Source: CAYOOT01 sp964405665 (GTDB lineage: Bacteria > Bdellovibrionota_C > UBA2361 > SZUA-149 > CAZDWZ01). From it: a DNA stretch of 20,448 nucleotides. The stretch spans positions 1-20,448 of the forward strand of contig CAYOOT010000046.1 of NCBI GenBank assembly GCA_964405665.1. The letters are read 5' to 3'. The notes under the pieces are model-generated. The model did not search any database. It worked only from the letters and a program-made list of their open reading frames with translations, and was not told the DNA's origin. A program made the position numbers and the translations under genes. Shown here in pieces: positions 1 to 6,934 of this stretch (position 1 is the first letter of the stretch; each line of letters opens with the position of its first letter).

Positions 1-68
1 CCTATTTCTTTGCATCTTAAATGTCGGAAATCTTCTAAGTCAACAGTAAAAAAAAGTTTTTTAGGCAT
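1..68 (-). CDS. 5' fragment of a probable polysaccharide deacetylase-like protein (cut by left edge)
   Basis: On the minus strand an ATG at 68-66 opens a frame that stays open to base 1. It reads MPKKLFFTVDLEDFRHLRCK and on to the edge. The stretch FFTVDLEDF resembles the first catalytic-Asp strand of NodB-type polysaccharide deacetylases (typically TVDxEDW/Y), which act on cell-surface glycans. A good ribosome binding site, AAGGA, lies 8 bases upstream of the ATG. The gene follows obg by 44 bases on the same strand. Only about 22 codons are visible, so the family call is a guess from one motif; that a coding start exists here is better supported. Confidence 0.5.
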   Translation of the reverse strand, partial: MPKKLFFTVDLEDFRHLRCKEI

Positions 69-112
69 TAAGTAAATCCTTAATTTAGGAAATAATACCT
101 TTTTTTAAATTT

Positions 113-1186
113 CTATTCAAGCGCAGGCGCAATGCTTTTTTGTTTTTGAATTAGTTCAAATAGTTGTTCTTTTAATTCGCTTAAACCTAAATTCGTAATC
201 GAGGAAATTAAAAGTGGATTATAGCCTTTTTTCTGTAACCATTTTTTGGAAATTTCAAAAGCATGGGGTGTGTTTTTTAAATCAGCTTTTGTAAACACAA
301 CTAAGCGAGGAAGTCTTAAAACCTCTTCTGAGAAGTTGGCAAGCTCATTTTCGATAATGTTAAACTGATCTTTAACAACATTAAGTAAAATTTCATCTTC
401 AATTTCCGCTGTTTCACCGAAAGAGCTTTTTGTTCCGTCCTGATTTGTGCTGATATCTATAATTTGCAGCAATACGGTAGTTCTTTCAATGTGTTTTAAA
501 AATGTTATTCCTAACCCTTTCCCTAAGTGTGCATCGGGAATAAGTCCTGGAATATCGGCAACGACAAATCTTCTTTTACTATCTAACTCCACAACTCCCA
601 GGTTCGGTGTAATTGTGGTAAAAGGATAATCCGCAATCAGCGGTTTAGCATTGGAAATAACAGAAATTAAAGTAGACTTTCCCACATTGGGAAAACCTAA
701 CAGCCCCACATCGGCAACTGATTTTAAAACTAATTGGAATTCGAAACTCTCTCCTTTTCTCCCACTTTGGGAAAAATTCGGAGCCTGGTTCGTTGCGGTT
801 CTAAAAAAGGAATTTCCCTTTCCTCCGACTCCCCCTCGGGCAGCGACCCAACGAGAATTGGGAACTGATAAGTCTGCCACTAATTGATCTTTAAAAAAGA
901 CTTGTGTTCCAACAGGGATTCTTACAAAAACATCTTCTCCATTACTACCGTTTTTTCTTGCACCTTCACCCGCTTGACCGTCCTGCGCAATAATTCTTGG
1001 ACTATATGCAATATCAATTAATGTATTTACACCACTATCGGCTACAAAAATAATTGCACCACCGGTTCCGCCATCACCACCATCAGGACCTCCGCGAGGA
1101 ATATACTTTTCCCTGCGCCAATGCACAGATCCAGAGCCCCCATCTCCGGCCTTAACCAAAACTTTTGCTTCATCTTTAAAACGCAT
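113..1186 (-). CDS. obg: Obg-family GTPase (ObgE/CgtA)
   Basis: This is the conserved GTPase that binds the 50S subunit and couples ribosome assembly to growth state. The glycine-rich Obg fold fills residues 1-158, including the VKAGDGGSGS and GGPDGGDGGTGG segments. The G domain follows, with G1 GFPNVGKST at 164-172, switch I YPFTTITPN at 187-195, G3 DIPGLI at 211-216, G4 TKAD at 299-302 and G5 SSI at 328-330. The length of 357 residues is normal, without a long C-terminal extension. The ATG at 1186 is preceded by a GGGGAG ribosome binding site and gives the canonical N-terminus MRFKDEAK. It lies 98 bases downstream of rpmA, as in very many bacteria, but also has its own sigma70-like promoter. 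Confidence 0.97.
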   Translation of the reverse strand: MRFKDEAKVLVKAGDGGSGSVHWRREKYIPRGGPDGGDGGTGGAIIFVADSGVNTLIDIAYSPRIIAQDGQAGEGARKNGSNGEDVFVRIPVGTQVFFKDQLVADLSVPNSRWVAARGGVGGKGNSFFRTATNQAPNFSQSGRKGESFEFQLVLKSVADVGLLGFPNVGKSTLISVISNAKPLIADYPFTTITPNLGVVELDSKRRFVVADIPGLIPDAHLGKGLGITFLKHIERTTVLLQIIDISTNQDGTKSSFGETAEIEDEILLNVVKDQFNIIENELANFSEEVLRLPRLVVFTKADLKNTPHAFEISKKWLQKKGYNPLLISSITNLGLSELKEQLFELIQKQKSIAPALE

Positions 1187-1217
1187 TCTCCCCTTCTTTT
1201 TCTGCTAAAGATATTGA

Positions 1218-1246
1218 ATTATAATTTATAGTTTAATGCGTGAAAA
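1218..1246 (-). promoter_or_regulatory. sigma70-like promoter for obg
   Basis: Read on the minus strand, TTTTCA (1246-1241) is followed after 17 bases by a perfect TATAAT (1223-1218). Transcription would start near 1211, leaving a leader of about 25 bases that contains the obg ribosome binding site. The -35 box matches consensus at four of six positions, so this is a prediction. It would let obg be expressed apart from rplU-rpmA. Confidence 0.45.
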
Positions 1247-1284
1247 AGGGGGGAAATTTAGAAAGGCCACAGCTAATGAAAAAT

Positions 1285-1545
1285 TTAGGCTGCTTCTTTA
1301 TGAACACTGACTTTAGTTCGCTCGCTTCCCATTCTTTCAAAAGCAACTATTCCATCAACTTTTGCAAATAATGTATAGTCACTTCCTACACCCACATTTT
1401 TTCCAGGATGCCATTTTGTTCCGCATTGACGAATTAAGATATTACCGGCAAGAACTTTTTCTCCACCAAATTTTTTAACACCAAAACTTTGTCCTTTAGA
1501 ATCTCTACCGTTTTTTGTAGAACCCGCTGCTTTTTTATGTGCCAT
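1285..1545 (-). CDS. rpmA: 50S ribosomal protein L27
   Basis: Large-subunit protein L27, whose N-terminal tail reaches toward the peptidyl transferase centre. The 86-residue product starts MAHKKAAGSTKNGRDS and contains the family signature GNILIRQCGTKWHPGKNVG around residues 35-53. The N-terminus is the direct Met-Ala-His-Lys-Lys type, without the cleaved leader seen in Firmicutes. An AAGGA ribosome binding site precedes the ATG at 1545. It lies 22 bases after rplU in the usual rplU-rpmA order. Length and motifs are normal. Confidence 0.98.
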   Translation of the reverse strand: MAHKKAAGSTKNGRDSKGQSFGVKKFGGEKVLAGNILIRQCGTKWHPGKNVGVGSDYTLFAKVDGIVAFERMGSERTKVSVHKEAA

Positions 1546-1567
1546 GTTGTTCCTTGAAAATTAAAAT

Positions 1568-1879
1568 TTATAAGCTGATTTCACTAACCTTAACTCTGGT
1601 TAGATTTTGTCTATGCCCATTTTTAAGACGTCTTCCATGACGGCGCAGTTTTTTAAATATCAAAACTTTAGGTGCGCGCTTTTGTTCTAAAATTATACAT
1701 TTAACTTTGGCACCTGGGATATTAGGCTTGCCAATTTTTACTTCATCATCATTGCCAACAAGTAATACTTCAGAAAGTTCAAGACTTTCTCCCTTTTCTC
1801 CGGCAATTGTTTCAATCTCCAGGATACTTCCTTGTTTTACCTGATACTGTTTCCCACCTGTTGAAATTACAGCGTACAT
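1568..1879 (-). CDS. rplU: 50S ribosomal protein L21
   Basis: Large-subunit protein L21, which binds 23S rRNA. The 103-residue product begins MYAVISTGGKQYQVKQGSILEIE, the family N-terminus. It ends with the basic C-terminal part around KKLRRHGRRLKNGHRQNLTRVKVSEI, which carries the HRQxLTxVKI-type signature. AGAGGA (1893-1888 on the minus strand) is the ribosome binding site. It is the first gene of the rplU-rpmA(-obg) unit and has a strong predicted promoter directly upstream. Confidence 0.98.
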   Translation of the reverse strand: MYAVISTGGKQYQVKQGSILEIETIAGEKGESLELSEVLLVGNDDEVKIGKPNIPGAKVKCIILEQKRAPKVLIFKKLRRHGRRLKNGHRQNLTRVKVSEISL

Positions 1880-1926
1880 TTCTTGATTCCTCTAATAATT
1901 CTATAACTTTAGCTAATCGAGGGCGC

Positions 1927-1955
1927 ATTATGCACTAAGTTAATAATTCTTTCAA
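1927..1955 (-). promoter_or_regulatory. sigma70-like promoter for rplU-rpmA
   Basis: On the minus strand TTGAAA (1955-1950) and CATAAT (1932-1927) are separated by exactly 17 bases, each matching consensus at five of six positions. The predicted start near 1920 gives a leader of about 40 bases before the rplU ATG. Both boxes and the spacing are seen directly; activity is inferred. Confidence 0.6.
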
Positions 1956-1968
1956 TGCCTTTTACCTT

Positions 1969-1997
1969 TAAAAGAAGTAAATATATTTCTTCTTTTA
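1969..1997. repeat. inverted repeat between divergent rplU and TPR-gene promoters
   Basis: TAAAAGAAG (1969-1977) and CTTCTTTTA (1989-1997) form a perfect 9-bp inverted repeat with an 11-base AT loop. It lies upstream of both divergent promoters. An overlapping alternative pairing (GAAGTAAA 1974-1981 with TTTACTTC 1994-2001) is also possible. It could be an operator or just AT-rich structure; no family is recognised. Confidence 0.35.
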
Positions 1998-2027
1998 CTT
2001 CACACTTTCCTAACTTCAATGAATAAC

Positions 2028-2033
2028 TATAAT
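2028..2033 (+). promoter_or_regulatory. -10 box for the TPR-protein gene
   Basis: A perfect TATAAT at 2028-2033 lies about 36 bases before the first ATG of the TPR gene (2069). No good -35 box is present at 16-18 bases. If this is the promoter, transcription starts near 2040, which argues against the TTG at 2042 as start codon. Confidence 0.35.
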
Positions 2034-2068
2034 ATATTAAATTGATACTTATTGGATTTTTAATAAAA

Positions 2069-3097
2069 ATGTCAGCAGATATAAAAATAAAAATGAGTAA
2101 TTTGAGGAACTTAGCCTGGATAGCAAGAAAACCACAGTTTATATATCACTGGGTTAAGCATTGGAAAAGCTTTCCAGTATTTACCTGGCTAAAAGCTGCA
2201 GATTACTTTTTGAATAAAAACTTCAAGCTTGCTGCTCAATATTATCGAATTGGTCTGAATAAACATAGAAATCATCCTGCAAAAAATTGTGCCCGAATGG
2301 ACTATAGTTATTGTCTCTATCGCAGTGGGGATCTGAAGGAATCATTAAAAGAACTAAAACAAATGTGTTTGGAAGAACAAGAACAGAAAGATTGCTATTT
2401 ATTGGCGGCAAAAATTTATTCATATCTGGGTAGAACTGATTTGGCTATTACGATGCTTAATTCAGGACTACGCTGTTTTCCAGATGATATTCTTGTTCTA
2501 ACTAAATATTTGCATCTAAGTTTAGAAACTAATTTAGAACAGATGATTATTGATCATTTAAAAGAAAAACTTTTAAAGATAAAATCATTATTAAATCTCG
2601 ATGATAATAGAATAGAAATTATTGATACGGCACTTGCTCATTACAGCTTGCAAATAGAAAAAAATGAAGACGGAGAAAAACTTCTTGCCAGAATTCTGGC
2701 CAGCGGAAAAGCTCCTTTTGAAGCAGTACTTCTTAAAGGTAAAAGACTGTTGGAATTAGGCAGAATAATTCCCGCTCGCGAACAATTAACCAGAGCGATG
2801 AAAATTTCTCCTCGAGATCCTTATCCAGTGTTATATTTAGCCGAAAGTTATCTCGAATATGAGAATTTTGAGGATCCCGAATATGCATTGCAACTTGCAA
2901 AATTAGCCTGTGAATTAAGTCTCTGGGAAAATGTTGAGTGCATGAAAACTTATATCGCCGCATTGGAAAAAAATTACGATCACAGCACAGCAGAATTATT
3001 TGAAGCACGTTGCAAAAAATTAATTTCTAGTTATAAACTGATTCCAAATATTAAACAGTCTAAATTGTTTGGTGAAGTTAAGAATAAAAGCGTATAG
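2069..3097 (+). CDS. TPR-repeat protein of unknown role
   Basis: About 340 residues, nearly all helical, built of degenerate tetratricopeptide-type repeats. Recognisable units include the stretch around AADYFLNKNFKLAAQYYRIGL, the unit with YCLYRSGDLKESLKEL, the unit with AKIYSYLGRTDLAITMLNSGL, and a C-terminal unit with LELGRIIPAREQLTRAMKISPRDP. TPR arrays act as protein-binding scaffolds, but no partner is visible. There is no signal peptide or membrane segment, so it is probably cytoplasmic. Starts at TTG 2042, ATG 2069 or ATG 2093 are possible. None has a clear ribosome binding site; 2069 is chosen because the TATAAT at 2028 would put the TTG almost at the transcription start. It is divergent from rplU. 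Confidence 0.75.
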   Translation: MSADIKIKMSNLRNLAWIARKPQFIYHWVKHWKSFPVFTWLKAADYFLNKNFKLAAQYYRIGLNKHRNHPAKNCARMDYSYCLYRSGDLKESLKELKQMCLEEQEQKDCYLLAAKIYSYLGRTDLAITMLNSGLRCFPDDILVLTKYLHLSLETNLEQMIIDHLKEKLLKIKSLLNLDDNRIEIIDTALAHYSLQIEKNEDGEKLLARILASGKAPFEAVLLKGKRLLELGRIIPAREQLTRAMKISPRDPYPVLYLAESYLEYENFEDPEYALQLAKLACELSLWENVECMKTYIAALEKNYDHSTAELFEARCKKLISSYKLIPNIKQSKLFGEVKNKSV

Positions 3098-3109
3098 ACA
3101 TTAATTTAT

Positions 3110-3137
3110 TTGATTTGAAGAAATTTATACTTATATT
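3110..3137 (+). promoter_or_regulatory. possible promoter for the gene at 3165
   Basis: TTGATT (3110-3115) and TATATT (3132-3137) are separated by 16 bases, matching consensus at four and five of six positions. The predicted start near 3144 leaves a short leader containing AAGAGG just before the ATG at 3165. In AT-rich DNA such matches occur by chance, so confidence is modest. Confidence 0.35.
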
Positions 3138-3164
3138 ATTTTATTAATTTTCTTAAGAGGTTGT

Positions 3165-3542
3165 ATGGCTTTTGATTCCAACGTGAAAACTTTATCCACA
3201 GGTTGTATTAGTCAAATACCCAAGCTTCAGACCACAGCAAGGGAGCTTTTAGAGGCAATGGAAGCCGCTGAACAACGGGAGAGGGCTGATAACAGCACTA
3301 CAAATTATGATCAAGTTAAGGCTCGAAGCAAGACAAAAAATGCAATAAATAAAACTTCTTTTAGTGCAAATAATATTTTAAATAAAACAAAAGAAGCAAG
3401 AAGTAGGTCGTCTTTAGAATTTGGTAAAAATATTAATAATCAGGAAACTTCGGTTGCAAATTTTCTAAAGAGGATCTATTCAAAAATTCAACATAAGATC
3501 TTACATAAAATCAAATTATCCAGTTGCAATTCTGGACAATGA
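3165..3542 (+). CDS. small hypothetical protein, polar and Lys/Asn/Ser-rich
   Basis: A 125-residue product of unrecognised family. The start is well supported: AAGAGG lies 6 bases before the ATG at 3165. The sequence is hydrophilic, has a helical Glu/Ala-rich segment (residues about 26-42, TARELLEAMEAAEQRER) and a basic C-terminus (KRIYSKIQHKILHKIK) that could bind membrane or nucleic acid. No signal peptide or cysteine motif is visible. The last 27 bases overlap the 3' end of the convergent nucleotidyltransferase gene. Function is unknown. Confidence 0.6.
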   Translation: MAFDSNVKTLSTGCISQIPKLQTTARELLEAMEAAEQRERADNSTTNYDQVKARSKTKNAINKTSFSANNILNKTKEARSRSSLEFGKNINNQETSVANFLKRIYSKIQHKILHKIKLSSCNSGQ

Positions 3543-4127
3543 TTTTGGTGAATTGGCCCTAATGGAAGTAGGCACTGCGATCTTTAATCTTTCAAATTCA
3601 GCAACAAGATAGCTTAAGTCCAATTCGTTCTTTGCTAAAAAGATTGATTGTAAATCATCTAAATCCTGAAAACGTTTGGCTTCAATGTTTAAAGCGAAGG
3701 TCTTGGCAATGATAATATCTTCGATTGTCATTGTAGGTATTGTGCTAAAGCCGTAATCGATTAAATTATTTTGGGCACGAACTATTGCTTTTTCTACCCA
3801 AGGAAAAACAGGAAGAAGAAAATCAATTGTGGCATCAAAACTATCCTTTGACTTGCTGCCAATGACTAAAGCTACAGGATTCTTTAGCTTTTTTTCTGCT
3901 GAGGCAATCCAACCAAAAGCTGAATTGTAGCCGATATTTTCAATGATTTTAATTGCAGATTTTTTACTGTTTTCTATAGAACCCGTATTAATTGCAATAT
4001 CCAAATCATTAGTCAATCGAGGCTGTTTTCGATAATAACTTGCAGCCAGTCCTCCAGCAATTGCATATTGCTGTTGATATTTTCTTAGTTCTTTTTCAAT
4101 AAGCTGCAGTAATTTAATTGGTGTCAT
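3516..4127 (-). CDS. nucleotidyltransferase-fold protein, putative AbiEii-like toxin component
   Basis: A 203-residue protein with polymerase-beta-superfamily nucleotidyltransferase hallmarks. It has the glycine pair in AIAGGLAASYY (about residues 22-32), the metal-binding D-x-D in RLTNDLDIAI (about 37-46), and a later acidic strand residue in DATIDFLLPVFPW. A helical C-terminal part (MTIEDIIIAKTFALN ... RFQDLDDLQSIF) resembles the AbiEii/DUF1814-like group. Proteins of this kind often pair with a winged-helix repressor as TA-like or abortive-infection modules. The ATG at 4127 overlaps the regulator upstream by 14 bases and has a strong AGAGG site inside it, so the two are translationally coupled. 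Toxicity and substrate are inferred only. Confidence 0.75.
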   Translation of the reverse strand: MTPIKLLQLIEKELRKYQQQYAIAGGLAASYYRKQPRLTNDLDIAINTGSIENSKKSAIKIIENIGYNSAFGWIASAEKKLKNPVALVIGSKSKDSFDATIDFLLPVFPWVEKAIVRAQNNLIDYGFSTIPTMTIEDIIIAKTFALNIEAKRFQDLDDLQSIFLAKNELDLSYLVAEFERLKIAVPTSIRANSPKSLSRIATG

Positions 4128-4500
4128 GTAACCTCTTTTTGCCTATCTGCAGAGTTTCTATCGTTTCATCAATCCAGTTAATTACTTTTTCGCTTCGCAA
4201 AGAATATTTTTTTGCCAGTTTTCTTGTTTTCTCTTGAGTAGCAACTTTGATAATTTCTTGGATCAATTCTTCTTCTTCATTGTTAATTTCTAATGAATAG
4301 AAAATTTTGTTGGCAACTGGTTTAGAACTAATGATTTTTGCCGCTTTTAATCTTCTTACTAAATCCTGAACAGTTGATACTGATAAGCCGGTCATATCAG
4401 CAAGCTCTCTTAAACTTCTGGGGCGAGAAGAAACAGAAAGAGCGTAGATTAACTTCATCCAGGGTTGATCTAGAAGGAATTCGGAAAAAGTGTTTGGCAT
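4114..4500 (-). CDS. winged-helix transcriptional regulator, putative antitoxin partner
   Basis: A helix-turn-helix protein: SLRELADMTGLSVSTVQDLVRRLKAAKIISSK is a clear ArsR/MarR-like HTH followed by the wing. A charged helical tail follows (EEELIQEIIKVATQEKTRKLAKKY and on). It immediately precedes and overlaps the nucleotidyltransferase gene, the arrangement of regulator-first TA-like pairs. Two starts are possible: ATG 4527 (137 residues, MYDFSYTTK) or ATG 4500 (128 residues, MPNTFSEF). I prefer 4500, because the bases between the two form a perfect palindrome that looks like an operator and because the natural domain begins near FSEFLLDQPWMKLI. Neither start has a good ribosome binding site. 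DNA binding and autoregulation are inferred. Confidence 0.7.
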   Translation of the reverse strand: MPNTFSEFLLDQPWMKLIYALSVSSRPRSLRELADMTGLSVSTVQDLVRRLKAAKIISSKPVANKIFYSLEINNEEEELIQEIIKVATQEKTRKLAKKYSLRSEKVINWIDETIETLQIGKKRLHDTN

Positions 4501-4508
4501 TTTGGTAG

Positions 4509-4526
4509 TGTACGAAAAATCGTACA
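4509..4526. promoter_or_regulatory. perfect palindrome, probable operator of the regulator/nucleotidyltransferase pair
   Basis: TGTACGA-AAAA-TCGTACA is a perfect 7-4-7 inverted repeat directly in front of ATG 4500 and overlapping the alternative ATG 4527. Symmetric sites at the start of regulator-first TA operons are typical autoregulatory operators. Binding by the encoded winged-helix protein is inferred. Confidence 0.5.
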
Positions 4527-4590
4527 TTTAATCAAGATGCGTAGTAATGACACTGAACGAATCTCCTTAAGTGTCTGTATTTATTGCAAT

Positions 4591-4668
4591 TGGAGGGGCA
4601 CCCTTTATGGGTGCACGGTTGACTATTATATCTCGGAATGCCGGGCAGGTATAAAACCTGCCCCTACA
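4591..4668. mobile_element. 78-bp MITE-like palindromic element
   Basis: The ends are imperfect terminal inverted repeats: TGGAGGGGCA at 4591-4600 and, on the other strand, TGTAGGGGCA at 4668-4659, matching at 9 of 10 positions. Inside are two hairpins: GCACCC-TTTAT-GGGTGC (4598-4614) and GGGCAGGT-ATAAA-ACCTGCCC (4643-4663). The element ends one base before the stop codon of the VWA gene (4669-4671). It is far more GC-rich than its surroundings. No target duplication is obvious. It is probably a non-autonomous repeat family in this genome. Confidence 0.6.
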
Positions 4669-6927
4669 CTAACGTTTAAGCGCTTGAGCATTTTTAACCA
4701 AATTCACAAAGTCCCGTTTGTAACCAAACTGATCACTGCCCTTTGATTTTTCGGCTAAGTCAGCTACTTCCCCAAGTGAATAGTTACCTTTGAATTTACT
4801 GTCTCTTAAAATAGTTCCAAAGTAACTAACTGCTGCAGCAAATTTAAAATCATCACTGGCTGCGCTAACTTCGTGTTTTACTTTAGATCCCTCAATTGGA
4901 AACTCTAACAAAGAGGAAACATTTCCTTCCGGAGCTTTGTATCTAACTTTTAAAAAAGCAAGCTCCCCCGGCATTTCATCAATTGGCTCTTTACTCATTT
5001 CCGGCTGTTTATTTGCTTGATAGCGATACTCAGCAGCCTGGCTTTTTGCCAAATCGCTTCCAGCTAATACCACTTCATATAAAGCAGTCACAGTATGTCC
5101 TGAACCAATTTCCCCAGCATCAATCGTATCGTTATTAAAGTCTTCCTTGTTAAGTTTTCTATTATCATAACCAATCAAACGGTATTCCAAAACTTGTTTA
5201 GGATTAAATTCAATTTGTAATTTTACATCTTTAGCTACAACTTCCATGTTCCCAGAAATATCTTCTTCAAAAACTTTTCTTGCTTCCTGAAAACTATCTA
5301 AATAAAAGTAATTGCCATTACCTTTATCAGCAAGTTGTTCCAGCAAGCGATCGTTAATATTTCCACTTCCCACACCCACGGAAGTTAGAGTAATTCCACT
5401 TTCTCTTTTTTCTTCAATCAATTTAATTAAATCATCAAAGTTAGTAACTCCCACATTAAAATCTCCATCGGTTGCTAAGACCACTCTATTCACGGAGCCA
5501 GGAAGATAATGACTCTTTGCTACTTGATAGGCTTGAATGATTCCCCCACTACCATTTGTTGAGCCACCGGAAGCAAGTCCATCAATAGCATTAAGAATCT
5601 TGTCTTTTTCAGAAACAGTGGTTGAATCCAAAGCTATTCCGCTAGATCCGGCATAAGTGACAAGAGCAATGCGATCTGTTGGTTTCATCTTATTAACAAG
5701 CAATTTAAGACCACTTTTTACTAAATCCAATTTATCAGGAGAGTTCATTGAACCAGAAACATCCACCAAAAATACTAAGTTCCATTTGTTATCACCGAGC
5801 GAGTCTTTGGCTTTTACACCAACTTTTAATAAGTAGCGTGATTTATCCAAAGGTGAAGGAGCAATTTCATAATGCACGGCAAATGGTTTTTCTGTTTGCT
5901 TTGGATAGCTATAATCAAAGTAGTTAATAAATTCTTCTATCCTGACAGAATCCTTCGGTGGTATTTGTCCCAGGGAAAGGAATCTTCTGGCATTAGCGTA
6001 ACTTGCTGTGTCCACATCAATGCTAAAAGTTGATACAGGTTCTGCAATTACTTTTATTCTTGGATTTTCTTCATATTGGCCATAGCGTTCTGTGTTCTCA
6101 ATTTTTGCAGAATAGTCTGGTTCAGGTTCAATTAGTATTCGATCATTGTAATGATTAAATCCATGTTGTTCTGGTGATCTTCTCGCTTTGGCAATATCAC
6201 CAAGCTTTCCACCCATAGGTGCAGGAGCACCGGCAGCGACCTCACTTGCAAAATTTTCAGAATAATCAACGGGGTTCATGGGATTTTGCTTCCCTTTAAT
6301 TGCAGACTGTTCTGATTTATTTTGCATTTCTCCAACTACTGAAACTTTCTCTTTTGCTAAATTTCCATAGCCCTCAACCTGCATTTTGGTTAGTTGATTT
6401 ACTGTCTTTTTAGGTTCTTCAAATGATCTTGTTAAACTCTTAGGGCCTTTTGCAATATCATTTTCTTGGGTAACAATTTGTTCTTTTGGAAGATTCTTAG
6501 GTGGCATAGGAGAAATATCTTTCTTTTCTCCTATAATAACAGGACTTTCTACAAGCTGCTGCTGAGAATCAGAGAATAGTGATTCTGATTGTTTAAGCAC
6601 CAAAATCCCAATGCAGACGGTAGCAAATGCTGCAGAGACAGTTAAATCAAGCTTCCAATTTCTAACATTTAGTTTCATAAATAACCTCCAAATAAAACCT
6701 GAATCCTGTTTTTCAACTCGATCCATAACCTTAACAACGAAATTTGGATTTAATATGTGCTTGTCTTTTGCTAAATGTTGTTCTAATTCAACTATGTGCT
6801 GATATTCTAAAAAAGATTGTTTTAACTGAGCATCTTTTGCTAAGGCTTTTTCCAGCTCCTCTCTTTTGACGCTGTCTAATGTGCCCTCAATATAATCGAT
6901 GAAGTTTTCTTCTAATTTATTATTCAT
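4669..6927 (-). CDS. membrane protein: anti-sigma-like N-terminus fused to YfbK-type von Willebrand A domain
   Basis: About 752 residues from ATG 6927 (759 from ATG 6948); numbering here is from 6948. Residues 8-90 are a helical acidic domain (EENFIDYIEGTLDSVKREELEKAL) like the N-terminus of anti-sigma factors, without a zinc-binding HxxxCxxC. One membrane segment follows at about 102-119. A Pro/Lys/Gln-rich linker leads to the YfbK-type signature STFSIDVDTASYANARRFL (306-324). The VWA domain has a MIDAS: DVSGSM at 396-401, Thr464 and Asp494. A C-terminal beta region resembles DUF3520. The sigma gene lies just upstream. ATG 6927 is preferred because AGGTG precedes it; ATG 6948 would overlap sigma by 14 bases. 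The VWA half is probably periplasmic, sensing or binding a metal-dependent ligand. Confidence 0.85.
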   Translation of the reverse strand: MNNKLEENFIDYIEGTLDSVKREELEKALAKDAQLKQSFLEYQHIVELEQHLAKDKHILNPNFVVKVMDRVEKQDSGFIWRLFMKLNVRNWKLDLTVSAAFATVCIGILVLKQSESLFSDSQQQLVESPVIIGEKKDISPMPPKNLPKEQIVTQENDIAKGPKSLTRSFEEPKKTVNQLTKMQVEGYGNLAKEKVSVVGEMQNKSEQSAIKGKQNPMNPVDYSENFASEVAAGAPAPMGGKLGDIAKARRSPEQHGFNHYNDRILIEPEPDYSAKIENTERYGQYEENPRIKVIAEPVSTFSIDVDTASYANARRFLSLGQIPPKDSVRIEEFINYFDYSYPKQTEKPFAVHYEIAPSPLDKSRYLLKVGVKAKDSLGDNKWNLVFLVDVSGSMNSPDKLDLVKSGLKLLVNKMKPTDRIALVTYAGSSGIALDSTTVSEKDKILNAIDGLASGGSTNGSGGIIQAYQVAKSHYLPGSVNRVVLATDGDFNVGVTNFDDLIKLIEEKRESGITLTSVGVGSGNINDRLLEQLADKGNGNYFYLDSFQEARKVFEEDISGNMEVVAKDVKLQIEFNPKQVLEYRLIGYDNRKLNKEDFNNDTIDAGEIGSGHTVTALYEVVLAGSDLAKSQAAEYRYQANKQPEMSKEPIDEMPGELAFLKVRYKAPEGNVSSLLEFPIEGSKVKHEVSAASDDFKFAAAVSYFGTILRDSKFKGNYSLGEVADLAEKSKGSDQFGYKRDFVNLVKNAQALKR

Positions 6928-6934
6928 ATTGCAC

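Noticed and set aside
4537..4746. Plus-strand frame of 69 codons between the regulator and VWA genes
   Set aside because: It covers the MITE-like palindromic element and the 3' end of the VWA gene; its product reads through hairpin sequence and has no ribosome binding site.
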